From Myxococcaceae bacterium (GTDB taxonomy: Bacteria > Myxococcota > Myxococcia > Myxococcales > Myxococcaceae), in contig SECN01000025.1 of NCBI GenBank assembly GCA_004173515.1, forward strand, positions 1 to 49,418: DNA of 49,418 nt. Direction: 5' to 3'. Positions within the stretch are counted from its first letter, which is position 1. Each line of letters opens with the position of its first letter. Made by a program: the position numbers and the translations under genes. Under the pieces are notes generated by a model. The model saw only the letters and a program-made list of their open reading frames with translations, searched no databases and was not told the DNA's origin. This document shows, piece after piece, positions 1 to 7,840 of the stretch.

Positions 1-582
1 GCCCAGCAGCGCCACCAGCGAGGGCAGGCTGGAGACGGAGATCCAGAAGGCCAGCCCGCAGAACGCCGTCGCGGCCAGGCCCCAGCCCCACGCGCCCCGC
101 GACGTGCGCGCCTCCAGCACTCCGCGCATTCCCAGCCACGACCACGCCATCACCGCGAACTGCCAGCCGTAGGGCTGGGAGATGTCCAGCAGGTGCGCGC
201 GCACCTCCCGCGGCAGCCCCACCAGGAGCGGCACGCACAGGCACAGGCCCACCGCCACCACGCCCGTGCGCGCCAGCCTCGCCAGCGGGAACGCCGCCGT
301 CCACGTCACCACGATGAGCAACGCCTGGAGCCCCTCGGCGGACCAGTCCCTGCCGCCGAAGTACCGCGCGAGCAGGAACGGCCAGGCGCCGAAGCGATCC
401 TGCCCCCAGTAGTAGGCGGCGAAGAGGTCGACGTGGGGCGCGCGGGCCATCAGCAGCGGGATGGCGCTGTCGGAAGAGAACTCCGCTCCCCAGGCGGTGC
501 CGGGCCGCACCCACGTCAGCGCGAGCCACAGGGACAGCGCCCAGCACCCGAGCGCCACGCACACCGCGAGCCCCCGCCTCAC
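1..582 (-). CDS. Integral membrane protein, C-terminus cut by window edge
   Basis: The reverse strand is open from a GTG at 582 to the window edge (194 codons, no stop), so the C-terminus is missing. The translation begins MRRGLAVCVALGCWALS and has a hydrophobic first helix, a polar loop with SDSAIPLLMARAP and YYWGQDRFGAWPFL, then at least three more hydrophobic segments (LLIVVTW, VVAVGLCLCVPLLVGL, LAATAFCGLAFWISV). An acidic loop after the first helix followed by many helices resembles GT-C-type glycosyltransferases or related polytopic proteins, but no diagnostic motif can be checked on this fragment. The GTG start is chosen because the upstream ATG frame at 647 stops after 22 codons. Function not assigned. 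Confidence 0.7.
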   Translation of the reverse strand, partial: MRRGLAVCVALGCWALSLWLALTWVRPGTAWGAEFSSDSAIPLLMARAPHVDLFAAYYWGQDRFGAWPFLLARYFGGRDWSAEGLQALLIVVTWTAAFPLARLARTGVVAVGLCLCVPLLVGLPREVRAHLLDISQPYGWQFAVMAWSWLGMRGVLEARTSRGAWGWGLAATAFCGLAFWISVSSLPSLVALLG

Positions 583-678
583 GGCGCCCCGCCCTGGAGC
601 TGACGGGGAGGGGCAGGGGAGGACGGCGGCGCGGTCGGCGGAGTCATGCGCGCGGGAGGATGCGCCAGGAGCCGCTCC

Positions 679-749
679 CAGGGCCAGCACTCCGCGCGGG
701 AAGCAGGAGGCTGGAAGCGGCGAGGGCAGGGCCAGCACTCCGCGCGGGA
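679..749. repeat. Two 23-bp direct repeats in an intergenic gap
   Basis: A 23-bp sequence beginning CAGGGCCAGCACTCCGCG occurs at 679-701 and again, identical, at 727-749, giving a 48-bp period. It lies in the 583-791 gap between the methyltransferase stop and the start of the membrane protein gene, both on the minus strand. No gene is supported in this gap. The repeat could be a regulatory pair or a simple tandem duplication. Confidence 0.75.
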
Positions 750-791
750 CGCGTGGAGGCGGCGGGGCGCAGGGCGCTGTCGGGGTGTCTC

Positions 792-1802
792 CTACGCGGC
801 GACCGCCTCCGTGATGCTGAGCGCGGCCGGCGTGGGGATGACGCGCGAGAGCCGCAGGCCCGCCTGGGCGAAGAGCTGGCGGAAGTCCTCCTCCGTGCGC
901 TCGCGGCCGGGCAGCGACGCCATCATCATCACGTCGAGCACCTTGCCCCCGTGCGGCGCGTTCCCAGGAGGAATGACGGTGTCCACCACCAGCACCCGGC
1001 CGCCCTCGGCCATCGCGGCGCGGCAGTGCCGCAGGATGTCCACGCACACCGCGTCGCTCCAGTCGTGGAGGATGCGCTTGAGGACGTACGCGTCCGCGCC
1101 CGAAGGCACCGCCTGGAAGAAGTCCCCCTCCACCAGCTCGCAGCGCTCGGAGAGCCCGGCCTCCGCGATGCGCGCCCCGTCCAGGACGTGACGGTGGTCG
1201 AAGAGCACGCCCCGGAGCGACGGCGAGGCCCGGAGCGCTTCGATGAGGAACCCTCCGTGGCCCCCGCCCACGTCCACCACCTGCTTGCAGGCGCTGAAGT
1301 CATAGCTGCGCGCGATGGGGCCGTTCTCCAGGTCCGACAGGCTGGACATGCCCCGGTGGAAGGTGGCGCCCGCCACGGCGTTGCTCGCCAGGTGGTCGAA
1401 GAAGGGCTTGCCGAAGATGTCCTCGAAGGCGTTCTTCCCCGTCCGCACCGTCTGCGTGAGCGCCCCGGTCGGCTTCCAGAAGATGTCCTGCGTGAGCATC
1501 AACACCGCGCTGCGCAGGGAACCGGGGGCATCGGTGCGCAGGCAGTCGGCGGCGGGGGTAAGCCCGAAGTTTCCTTCGGCGTCCTCGGCGAACACGCCCG
1601 CGCTCGCGAGCAGCCGGAGCATCCGGTACAGCGACGCCGCATCCGCGCCCACCTCCTCCGCGAGCCGCGCCACGCTCTTCGGCCCCTGCTCCAGGCGGTC
1701 CGCGACCCCCAGCTCCGCCGCGGCGGCCAGCGCGCCGGAGAGGATGAAACCAAAACCCAGGTCGACGATGAGCTGCGCCGGATGGACGGACGAAGAGGTC
1801 AT
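792..1802 (-). CDS. SAM-dependent O-methyltransferase (plant/fungal OMT-like, acetylserotonin OMT family)
   Basis: A 336-residue protein with the two-part layout of small-molecule O-methyltransferases. Residues about 10-100 form a winged-helix dimerisation region (LGVADRLEQGPKSVARLAEEVG ending in the LYRMLRLLASAGVF type of signature). Residues 170-330 form the Rossmann domain, with the SAM loop VVDVGGGHGG at 175-184 and LKRILHDWSD at 241-250, where His246 is the expected general base. Length matches the family. The ATG at 1802 has AGGAG about 12 nt upstream. The gene lies 32 bp after a membrane protein gene on the same strand and probably shares its transcript. The substrate is unknown; relatives methylate hydroxyls on polyketides, aromatic compounds or carotenoids. 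Confidence 0.9.
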   Translation of the reverse strand: MTSSSVHPAQLIVDLGFGFILSGALAAAAELGVADRLEQGPKSVARLAEEVGADAASLYRMLRLLASAGVFAEDAEGNFGLTPAADCLRTDAPGSLRSAVLMLTQDIFWKPTGALTQTVRTGKNAFEDIFGKPFFDHLASNAVAGATFHRGMSSLSDLENGPIARSYDFSACKQVVDVGGGHGGFLIEALRASPSLRGVLFDHRHVLDGARIAEAGLSERCELVEGDFFQAVPSGADAYVLKRILHDWSDAVCVDILRHCRAAMAEGGRVLVVDTVIPPGNAPHGGKVLDVMMMASLPGRERTEEDFRQLFAQAGLRLSRVIPTPAALSITEAVAA

Positions 1803-1834
1803 CTCCCGGTCGTACTCCTGGTCAAATCCAGACG

Positions 1835-2320
1835 TCAACCCGCCAGCTTCGAAGCGGCCCGCAGCGTGCGCCGGGTGGAGATGAAGACGATGAGGGCGAT
1901 GCCAAGCTCGATGAAGATGGCCCGGACATAGAAGGGACGTGGCATCCCATCCAGCACCACCGACAGCGCCCGCTCCACCGTCCCCAGCAAGAGGATGCCC
2001 AGGTAGAAGCGGTTGAACCGGCGGTCGGTGTAGATGAGGTCGCGGAAGCACACGCAGAAGACCCCGAACCCAAACTCCATGCTCTTCATGTATCGGTATT
2101 GGTTCAGGGCGCTGGCCAGCGTCTGATCCGGCAGGCCCGCGTCGAAGACGCCGCGCGCGAAGACCTCGAAGGGAAGCGGGCCCCAGCGGGGGACGAGCAA
2201 CCCCAGGACCCCGCCCGCCAGGATGAGGAACCAGGCGTAGCCGTGGAAGGCCAGGGCGTCGATCCACCGCCATGGCCCGGTGATGCGGGCTGCCTCCGCT
2301 CGCGCTCCAGGTCCTTGCAT
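1835..2320 (-). CDS. Small four-helix membrane protein, DUF4345-like
   Basis: A 161-residue protein with four hydrophobic segments (FHGYAWFLILAGGVLGLLV, FGFGVFCVCF, FYLGILLLGTVERALSV, AIFIELGIALIVFIS). The ERALSVVLDGMP...IELG pattern in the last two helices resembles DUF4345-type proteins, a family of unknown function. The start at 2320 (MQGPGARAEA) has CAGGAGG 9 nt upstream; a start 90 nt earlier is open but has no comparable ribosome site. The gene sits just upstream of the O-methyltransferase on the same strand, which suggests co-transcription. It may help process a lipid or membrane substrate, but that is only inference from position. Confidence 0.75.
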   Translation of the reverse strand: MQGPGARAEAARITGPWRWIDALAFHGYAWFLILAGGVLGLLVPRWGPLPFEVFARGVFDAGLPDQTLASALNQYRYMKSMEFGFGVFCVCFRDLIYTDRRFNRFYLGILLLGTVERALSVVLDGMPRPFYVRAIFIELGIALIVFISTRRTLRAASKLAG

Positions 2321-2489
2321 TGCCGCGGCCTCCTGGCGGTGTCGCGCCGCCACGAACGTGCCCACCCCACCCGCGGAGGGCACCATGCCCGGCTTCCAGC
2401 CGCGACGCATGTCGCCGCGGCCGGTGTCCCGTGTGCGTTATGGAAAACCGGACGGCGGCGAGACCCCGACCGTCAGGTGGGACGAAGCG

Positions 2490-3230
2490 TCAGGCGCGCA
2501 ACGTGCGACCGAACAGCTCCAGGATCCTGCGCCAGTGCGTCTGCGCGGCTTGCGCCTGGTACACGGGTGAGTCGTCCACCGCGTAGCCGTGGTGCGCGCC
2601 CGGGTAGAGCTCGGACACGTACTTGACGCCGGCTGCCTTCAGGGCCGCTTCCAGCGTCTGGATGGCTTCGGCGGGCATCGAGTTGTCGTTGTCCGCGTGG
2701 CCGAAGTACAGCTCCGCCTTCACCTGGCCCACCAGCCGGTGGGGGCTGTCGGGCGAGTCCGTCGCCAGCCGTCCGCCGTGGGACGAGGCCACGGCGCCGA
2801 TGCGATCCGGGAAGTTCGCGGCCATGCGCACAGCGACGCCCCCGCCGAAGCAGTAGCCCGTCACCCCGACCTTGGACCCCGGCTGCACCGACGGGTGCCG
2901 GGCGAGGAAGTCGAGCTGCGCGCCAGCGTCCGCCTTCTGCCGCTCGGGCGTCAGGCTCCCGATGAGCGCGTAGATGCGCTTGAGGAACTCCGGATCCTGG
3001 AACGAGCCCTTGAGCTCCAGCTTCGAGGCGTGAGCGTCCCGGTAGAAGACGTTGGGCAGCAGGACGACGTGGCCCGCATCCGCGATGCGCTGGGCCATGC
3101 TCTGCGTGGCGGGCCGGACGCCCATCGCATCCGTGATGAAGATGACCGCGGGCCATGGGCCGGGGCCTTCGGGTTGGAACAGCTTCGCGTCCAGCACTCC
3201 GTCCGCGGTCTTGATGTCGACGTCTTGCAT
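2490..3230 (-). CDS. Dienelactone hydrolase family protein
   Basis: A 246-residue single-domain alpha/beta hydrolase. The nucleophile elbow is GYCFGG with Cys127, the hallmark of dienelactone hydrolases, which use Cys rather than Ser. The acid is probably Asp180 (YFGHADND) and the base His214 (PGAHHGY). A hydrophobic strand ending in FITDAMGVRP forms the start of the core sheet. Family members hydrolyse dienelactones or other small esters in the cytoplasm, and no signal peptide is seen here. The gene stands alone, 169 bp upstream of the DUF4345-like gene on the same strand. The exact substrate cannot be told from sequence. Confidence 0.9.
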   Translation of the reverse strand: MQDVDIKTADGVLDAKLFQPEGPGPWPAVIFITDAMGVRPATQSMAQRIADAGHVVLLPNVFYRDAHASKLELKGSFQDPEFLKRIYALIGSLTPERQKADAGAQLDFLARHPSVQPGSKVGVTGYCFGGGVAVRMAANFPDRIGAVASSHGGRLATDSPDSPHRLVGQVKAELYFGHADNDNSMPAEAIQTLEAALKAAGVKYVSELYPGAHHGYAVDDSPVYQAQAAQTHWRRILELFGRTLRA

Positions 3231-3330
3231 GTGCCTCGGTCCTCCAGGGTCGGGCGGCCCGCCCGACGCGCGATGGTGTCACCGAAGCGGCTGCGAGGAG
3301 AAGCAACGGTTTGGCGGCCCGTGGACTTCC

Positions 3331-3366
3331 GGATGCCGGGCCTCCCCCTCCAAGGGCCCGGCATCC
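3331..3366 (-). terminator. Intrinsic terminator-like hairpin after the 3389-4252 lipoprotein
   Basis: Perfect 12-bp arms, GGATGCCGGGCC at 3331-3342 and GGCCCGGCATCC at 3355-3366, enclose a 12-nt loop. It begins 23 bp past the stop of the minus-strand lipoprotein gene. There is no clear U-run, which is common in very GC-rich genomes. Confidence 0.6.
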
Positions 3367-3388
3367 GTGTCTGGGATTCAGGCGGGGG

Positions 3389-4252
3389 CTACTTGACGCA
3401 GTTGGCGTAGCCGCGCTTGCCGTTGACGACCGTCATCTCCCAGTAGCGGGTGCCGCTGTTGTAGTCGATGGACACGCCGTCGGTGAAGCTGCTGGTCGTC
3501 ATGGGACCGCCCAGGCCCGTCAGCAGGCACGCCACGCCGCCGGGGTTGTAGGCCAGGTTCTCCGTGAAGCCGCCGCCGTAGCCGGCGCCCCACAGCCAGC
3601 CGCCCTGGCCGGTGGGCACGTCGACACACATGGCGCGCGCGCCACCCGTTCCCGCCAGGTCTCCGCCCAGGTACCAGTTGAGGCCGTCATTCCACACCTT
3701 CACCTCGTCATCGCCGGTGGTGAACGCGCCCGTGGACGCCTCCAGCCGCGTCAGGAAGCAGCGCCGGGTGGAGGTGACCGCGCCCAGCAGCTTCGCCGCG
3801 TTCCCCTGACGCCAGGTGACCTCCGCGGTGCGGCCGGCGGAGGTGGCCAGGCACTGGACGCCCGTGCCCAGCGCCTTGCTGTTGGTGTGATTGACGAAGA
3901 CAAACCAGTTGCCGCCGGACATGTACGTGCCGGCGCTGCTCCAGTTGCCCGCGACGGTCGGCTTCAGGTTGCCCTGGACGCCCGTGAGGAAGCACGTCTG
4001 GTTCGTGGTCGTCCCGATGGTGTAGGTGGTGTTGCCATTGTTGCTGGTGCCCCACCAGTACGAGCCGCCCAGCGCGACGCCCTGCTCCACCTGGGCGAGC
4101 GATTCGGGGGCGTCGGCCGCGACGGCGGCCTCCGGCTGCGCGTCCTCCGGCAGGCCCTGGCCTTCCATTTCGGCGCCACAGCCCGCCGCGAGGAGGGCGA
4201 AGGGAACCGCGAGGAACAGCTTCTGCACGGACTGCTTCGTGATGGGACCCAT
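3389..4252 (-). CDS. Secreted lipoprotein with three Cys-containing repeats
   Basis: A 287-residue protein. Its N-terminus (KLFLAVPFALLAAGCGAE) is a lipoprotein signal with acylated Cys25. After a short acidic linker the mature part holds about three related units, each carrying a C(F/L)LT motif: TCFLTGVQGNL near residue 85, RCFLTRLEASTGAF near 165 and ACLLTGLGGPM near 240. They alternate with aromatic-rich stretches such as YMSGGNWFVFVNHT, WNDGLNWYLGG and YWEMTVVNGK. This suggests a beta-sheet domain repeated three times, probably disulfide-stapled and facing the outside. I do not recognise the family. It is divergently oriented to the hydrolase at 4550, and the operator-like palindromes at 4360-4427 lie upstream of it. 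Confidence 0.8.
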   Translation of the reverse strand: MGPITKQSVQKLFLAVPFALLAAGCGAEMEGQGLPEDAQPEAAVAADAPESLAQVEQGVALGGSYWWGTSNNGNTTYTIGTTTNQTCFLTGVQGNLKPTVAGNWSSAGTYMSGGNWFVFVNHTNSKALGTGVQCLATSAGRTAEVTWRQGNAAKLLGAVTSTRRCFLTRLEASTGAFTTGDDEVKVWNDGLNWYLGGDLAGTGGARAMCVDVPTGQGGWLWGAGYGGGFTENLAYNPGGVACLLTGLGGPMTTSSFTDGVSIDYNSGTRYWEMTVVNGKRGYANCVK

Positions 4253-4359
4253 GTTCAAGTTCCGTCCTTGTCTTTGCCGCGTTGGAGACGGCAGGCGACA
4301 AAGCAACGGGAGTGCCAGCCCCGGGTCCGGGGGACGGCCTCCAGGGAGGCGGGCACGGT

Positions 4360-4427
4360 GTGCAAACCTTGCACGGCCCCGGGGGCCGGGACGGTGCAGG
4401 ATCTGCATCCTCGTGCAACGTTTGCAC
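4360..4427. promoter_or_regulatory. Cluster of three 15-bp palindromes, GTGCAA-N3-TTGCAC type
   Basis: Two sites are perfect inverted repeats: GTGCAA-ACC-TTGCAC at 4360-4374 and GTGCAA-CGT-TTGCAC at 4413-4427. A third, GTGCAG-GAT-CTGCAT at 4394-4408, has one mismatch. Centres are 34 and 19 bp apart. The cluster lies in the 297-bp divergent gap between the lipoprotein (start 4252) and the alpha/beta hydrolase (start 4550). It looks like an operator set for a dimeric helix-turn-helix regulator that controls one or both genes; no regulator gene is adjacent. Confidence 0.65.
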
Positions 4428-4549
4428 GACGAGACGGGCTGGGGACGTCCACGCCCTGCCGGGACTCGTGGGGGAGGCAGGCGTGCGGACAGCGCCTGAC
4501 GGCACGGCTTCTGGCAGGATCCACCGCGCGTTTCCCAGAGGAGGCCGAT

Positions 4550-5653
4550 GTGACGATCCACCGCGGTGCCATGCCTGCTGTACAGACCTTGTGGTTGCTG
4601 GGGATGTTGCTCGCGGGCCGCGCGCAGGCGGAGGTGGAGCGAGCGGAGTTCCTCGTCCCGTCGGATCCGGGCATTGAGGTGTCCGTTCGCGAGGTGAAGG
4701 ACAACGGGATGCAGGTGGCGGGACTGCCGCCGCTCATCCTCCTGCATGGCGCGCGCGTTCCGGGGCGTGCGTCCTTCGACCTGCCCGTGGAAGGAGGCTC
4801 GCTGGCGGGCGACCTCGCGCGCGCGGGGCACTCCGTCTACGTGATGGACGTGCGGGGCTATGGCGGCTCGACGCGGCCGCAGGCCATGGGACTGCCCGCG
4901 GTGGGCCGTCCGCTCGTGCGCTCGGACGAGGCCGTCCGGGATGTGCAGGCGGTGGTGGCGTGGGTGCAGGCGCGCACCGGGCAGCGCCGCGTCGCGCTGC
5001 TGGGCTGGGCCACCGGGGGGCACTGGGCGGGGATGTACGCCAGCCTCCATCCGGAGGAGGTCAGCCACCTCATCCTGCTCAACGCGCTGTACGCGGGGAG
5101 CGCCGAGCACAAGATGCTCGGACGGGGCACGGACTTCGAGGATCCGAAGCGGCCGGGGCGCTTCAACGCGGAAGGGCTGGGCGCCTACCGGTGGAACACG
5201 GGGGCGTCGGTGCTCGCCGTCTGGGACCGGAACCTTCCGGAGGACAAGGACAAGGCGCGCGACCCCCAGGTGGCCGAGTCCTTCCAGCGCGAGGCGCTCG
5301 CGAGCGATCCCCTGGCGCCCTCGCGGACGCCGTTCGCCTTCCGCGCGCCGTCCGGGGCGCTGGAGGACAGCTTCCTGCTCGCCATCGGTCGGCAGCTCTG
5401 GGACGCGGGCTCCATCTCCGGCCGCGTCCTCATCCTCCGTTCGGAGAACGACTTCTGGAGCCGGCCCGAGGACGTCACCCGCCTCCAGGAGCACCTGGAC
5501 CACGCGGCCTTCGTGAAGGCGGTCGTGCTTCCGGGCGCGACGCACTTCGTCCACCTGGAGCGCCCGGATCGGGGTCGCCGCCTGCTGATGGAGGAGGTGA
5601 CGCGCTTCACCGGCGCGCGGCCCGGAGCGCCACCGAAGCCGCCCGCGAAGTGA
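4550..5653 (+). CDS. Secreted alpha/beta hydrolase-fold protein lacking the nucleophile serine
   Basis: A 367-residue protein. The GTG start at 4550 has AGAGGAGG 5 nt upstream; an in-frame ATG at 4571 is the alternative. Residues 9-27 form a signal peptide ending in AQA. The fold is clear: LILLHGARVPG at 62-72, VYVMDVRGYGGS at 97-108, and the elbow LLGWATGGHW at 150-159. In active relatives the elbow is G-x-S-x-G; here the Ser position is Ala154 (codon at 5009-5011). The other triad positions look intact: Asp301 in SENDFW and His332 in GATHF. It may be a non-catalytic binder or use another mechanism. Probably periplasmic. Read on the plus strand, divergent to the lipoprotein at 3389-4252. Confidence 0.85.
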   Translation: MTIHRGAMPAVQTLWLLGMLLAGRAQAEVERAEFLVPSDPGIEVSVREVKDNGMQVAGLPPLILLHGARVPGRASFDLPVEGGSLAGDLARAGHSVYVMDVRGYGGSTRPQAMGLPAVGRPLVRSDEAVRDVQAVVAWVQARTGQRRVALLGWATGGHWAGMYASLHPEEVSHLILLNALYAGSAEHKMLGRGTDFEDPKRPGRFNAEGLGAYRWNTGASVLAVWDRNLPEDKDKARDPQVAESFQREALASDPLAPSRTPFAFRAPSGALEDSFLLAIGRQLWDAGSISGRVLILRSENDFWSRPEDVTRLQEHLDHAAFVKAVVLPGATHFVHLERPDRGRRLLMEEVTRFTGARPGAPPKPPAK

Positions 5654-5749
5654 GTACCGGCGTGCTTTCGACCCTTCGCGGAGCCGTTGTCGATCCTCCG
5701 GGCCGCCGTTCGTCGAAGAGGAAAGGCCGACCCACAAAGGAACTCCGAA

Positions 5750-6370
5750 ATGAGAAAGCTCAGTGTTGCCGCGTTCATCAGCCTCGACGGCGTCGTGCAG
5801 GCGCCCGGCGGTCCGGAGGAGGACCCCAGCGGCGGCTTCGCCCACGGTGGCTGGGTCGTCCCCTACGCCGACGGCTCTGGCGAAGTGATGGGAGGGGCGT
5901 TCTCGCGCCCGTTCGAGCTGCTGCTCGGCCGCCGCACCTACGACATCTTCGCCTCGTACTGGCCCCGCGTGCAGAAGGGGTCGTGGAACCAGGGCCTCGC
6001 CGACCTGCTCAACGGCGCCACCAAGCACGTCGCCACCCATCATCCCGAAACGCTCGGGTGGCGGAACAGCCGTGCCCTGGGGCCGGACATCGCTGGCGCG
6101 GTGCGTGAGCTCAAGCGCGGTGATGGCCCCGACCTGCTCACGCAGGGCAGCAGCGACCTGGTGCGCCAGTTGCTGGCCACGGGGCTGGTCGACGAGCTGC
6201 GCCTGCTGGTGTACCCGGTGCTGCTCGGTCGCGGCAAACGCCTGTTCGATGATCACGCGCAGGCGTCGGCGTTCCGGCTCGAGGAGTCGAAGACCACGGC
6301 CACCGGCGTGCTGATCAACCGCTACGTCCGCGAAGGTGCGGTGCGGACCGGTTCGTTCCAGCGCGCGTGA
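5750..6370 (+). CDS. Dihydrofolate reductase-like protein (RibD C-terminal domain family)
   Basis: A 206-residue cytoplasmic protein. It begins MRKLSVAAFISLDGVVQAPGG, the standard opening of stand-alone RibD-C/DHFR-like reductases (YyaP/YwjB type). LLLGRRTYDIFASYW at about 63-77 and the C-terminal ELRLLVYPVLLGRGKRLF region are the family's NADPH-side and core motifs. AAAGGA lies about 9 nt before the ATG. Such proteins are inferred NADPH-dependent reductases; substrates are mostly unknown and they are not the essential riboflavin enzyme. It follows the hydrolase gene by 96 bp on the same strand, so loose co-transcription is possible. Confidence 0.88.
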   Translation: MRKLSVAAFISLDGVVQAPGGPEEDPSGGFAHGGWVVPYADGSGEVMGGAFSRPFELLLGRRTYDIFASYWPRVQKGSWNQGLADLLNGATKHVATHHPETLGWRNSRALGPDIAGAVRELKRGDGPDLLTQGSSDLVRQLLATGLVDELRLLVYPVLLGRGKRLFDDHAQASAFRLEESKTTATGVLINRYVREGAVRTGSFQRA

Positions 6371-6395
6371 GGCCCGCGGCGGTAGGATGCGGAAC

Positions 6396-6911
6396 ATGAT
6401 TTCCGTTCGGAGACTGGAACAGGCGACCCCCGAGGAGCGGCAGGCCCTCATCGAGCTCATCCTCACGACGGTGAACGCAGGTGCGTCCATCGGCTTCCTG
6501 GCGCCGCTCGCGCCGGAGGTGGCGGAGGAGTACTGGCGGGGTGTGCTCGCGTCCCTGGGGCCGGGGCTGGTGCTCTGGGTCGCGGAGCAGGAGGGGCGCA
6601 TCATCGGCTCCGTGCAGCTCGCGCCGAGCCTGCGTCAGAACGGCTTGCACCGAGCGGACCTGATGAAGCTGATGGTGCATCCGAGCGCCCGGGGCCAGGG
6701 CGTCTCCTCGCGACTGCTGCGCGAGGTGGAGCGGTTCGCCCGTGGCGCGGGCCGCACCCTGCTGGTGTTGGACTCGGAGGCGGGCTCCAAGGCGGAGTCC
6801 GTGTACCAGCACCACCAGTGGCAGCGGGTGGGGGAGATTCCGGGCTACGCGAAGGACACGGGCGGCGTCCTTCGCTCCACCGTGGTCTATTTCAAGACCC
6901 TCGTGCCCTGA
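6396..6911 (+). CDS. GNAT family N-acetyltransferase
   Basis: A 171-residue single-domain GNAT enzyme. Motif A, the acetyl-CoA pyrophosphate loop, reads LMVHPSARGQGVSSRLL at about 92-108 (R/Q-x-x-G-x-G/A form). The preceding strand is VLWVAEQEGRIIGSVQL and the last conserved part is LLVLDSEAGSKAESVYQHHQW. The ATG at 6396 has GGTAGG 9 nt upstream; an in-frame ATG at 6387 has no room for a ribosome site. The stop is only 11 nt before the lipoprotein toxin candidate, so it may be the first gene of that operon. Whether it modifies a partner protein or a small molecule is unknown. Confidence 0.88.
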   Translation: MISVRRLEQATPEERQALIELILTTVNAGASIGFLAPLAPEVAEEYWRGVLASLGPGLVLWVAEQEGRIIGSVQLAPSLRQNGLHRADLMKLMVHPSARGQGVSSRLLREVERFARGAGRTLLVLDSEAGSKAESVYQHHQWQRVGEIPGYAKDTGGVLRSTVVYFKTLVP

Positions 6912-6922
6912 AGGACGAAGCC

Positions 6923-7840
6923 ATGCAACGCAGTGCCTGCGCCGCGCTGATTCTTTTCATCACGGCATGCGCTACGCCCGCACCGACTCCTGGAGGGCCG
7001 GCAGCCCGGAGCCGGAGAATCACCCACCTCCAGCGAGCGGCGGCACTGCCCTGGAGGGACGATGGGCGGTGCGTTGTCCGCGAGGCTTCCCAGTCCTGGC
7101 CCGTCCTGATGGAGCGCTGCTATCCAGCCCTCGACCATGACCGGCTCGAGTTCCACGACACCGAGGGACGATGCGCGGTCGCCGCCGTTGGCGTGGGTGC
7201 CATGGGCGTCGGGTTCTGCATGCTGGTGGCTCCTGAGATCGTCGTGGGAGCCGTGATCGTCATTGGGGTGGTGGTGGTCGCCGTCGCCATCAAGGAGGAA
7301 CTGGATGCGTATGAGCTCCGCCACGCCTACCCCGAGGAAGCCGGGACCTCACGAGGAACGAAGGTGTCCTCCCGGGACGCTGAAGCGCAACGCAAGCCCA
7401 AGCTGAAGCCCGAGCCAGCGGGACAGGACTGGCAACCTCCGGTGCCACCTGTGCCCGTGGACCGGACGGGCCGCGGCAGTTGCGAGCCCGTTCCGGTGCC
7501 TCACGCGGGCGGAGATGCCCCGCATGATGAGTGCGCCGACACGTTTCCGCCGAACCGCTACCCCGGCAAGGATGTGCTCGTTGGCGGCGTGCGCTTCGAT
7601 GCGCTGCAAGTCGGCGTGCGCGTGCTGTGGGAGATCAAGACCGACCAATTTGACACGTACAATGCCTTTCTCCGAGGAAAGGTAGTCAAAGGACAGGCAG
7701 CCAAGATGCGGGAAGAGCGAAACATCGCGCTCTCATGTGGATATCGCTTCGTCGTTGGGGTGAGCACTGAAGCGCACAGAGAAGCACTGGAGCGTGAGGC
7801 GCCCGAACTGGAGATCGTCGTCACGGAGTGCAAGCGATGA
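6923..7840 (+). CDS. Lipoprotein toxin candidate with PD-(D/E)xK-like C-terminal domain (DUF6310-type, SitA-like)
   Basis: A 305-residue protein in four parts. Residues 1-16 are a lipoprotein signal (LILFITAC, Cys16). Residues 85-123 are a glycine-rich hydrophobic stretch able to span a membrane. Residues 140-200 are a Pro/Lys-rich linker. Residues 204-305 match what I recall of DUF6310: CADTFPPNRYPG, then Asp226 and the E-x-K pair Glu237/Lys239 in LWEIKTD, a spacing typical of PD-(D/E)xK nucleases. Myxobacterial SitA toxins are lipoproteins passed between cells by TraA/B outer-membrane exchange with variable C-terminal toxic domains; this gene fits that plan. The next gene overlaps it by 4 nt and would be the immunity gene. 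GC is lower than in the neighbours. Nuclease activity and delivery route are inferred. Confidence 0.72.
   Translation: MQRSACAALILFITACATPAPTPGGPAARSRRITHLQRAAALPWRDDGRCVVREASQSWPVLMERCYPALDHDRLEFHDTEGRCAVAAVGVGAMGVGFCMLVAPEIVVGAVIVIGVVVVAVAIKEELDAYELRHAYPEEAGTSRGTKVSSRDAEAQRKPKLKPEPAGQDWQPPVPPVPVDRTGRGSCEPVPVPHAGGDAPHDECADTFPPNRYPGKDVLVGGVRFDALQVGVRVLWEIKTDQFDTYNAFLRGKVVKGQAAKMREERNIALSCGYRFVVGVSTEAHREALEREAPELEIVVTECKR

Noticed and set aside
4375..4393. GGCCCCGGGGGCC as a terminator
   Set aside because: It lies inside the divergent promoter region among operator-like sites and not after any gene.
3389..6604. Very long open frame on the minus strand (over 1000 codons) spanning the lipoprotein and the opposite-strand genes 4550-6370
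   Set aside because: Only the last 287 codons have protein-like composition and a signal peptide; the rest is Arg/His/Pro-rich antisense of well-supported genes, a normal effect of high GC.
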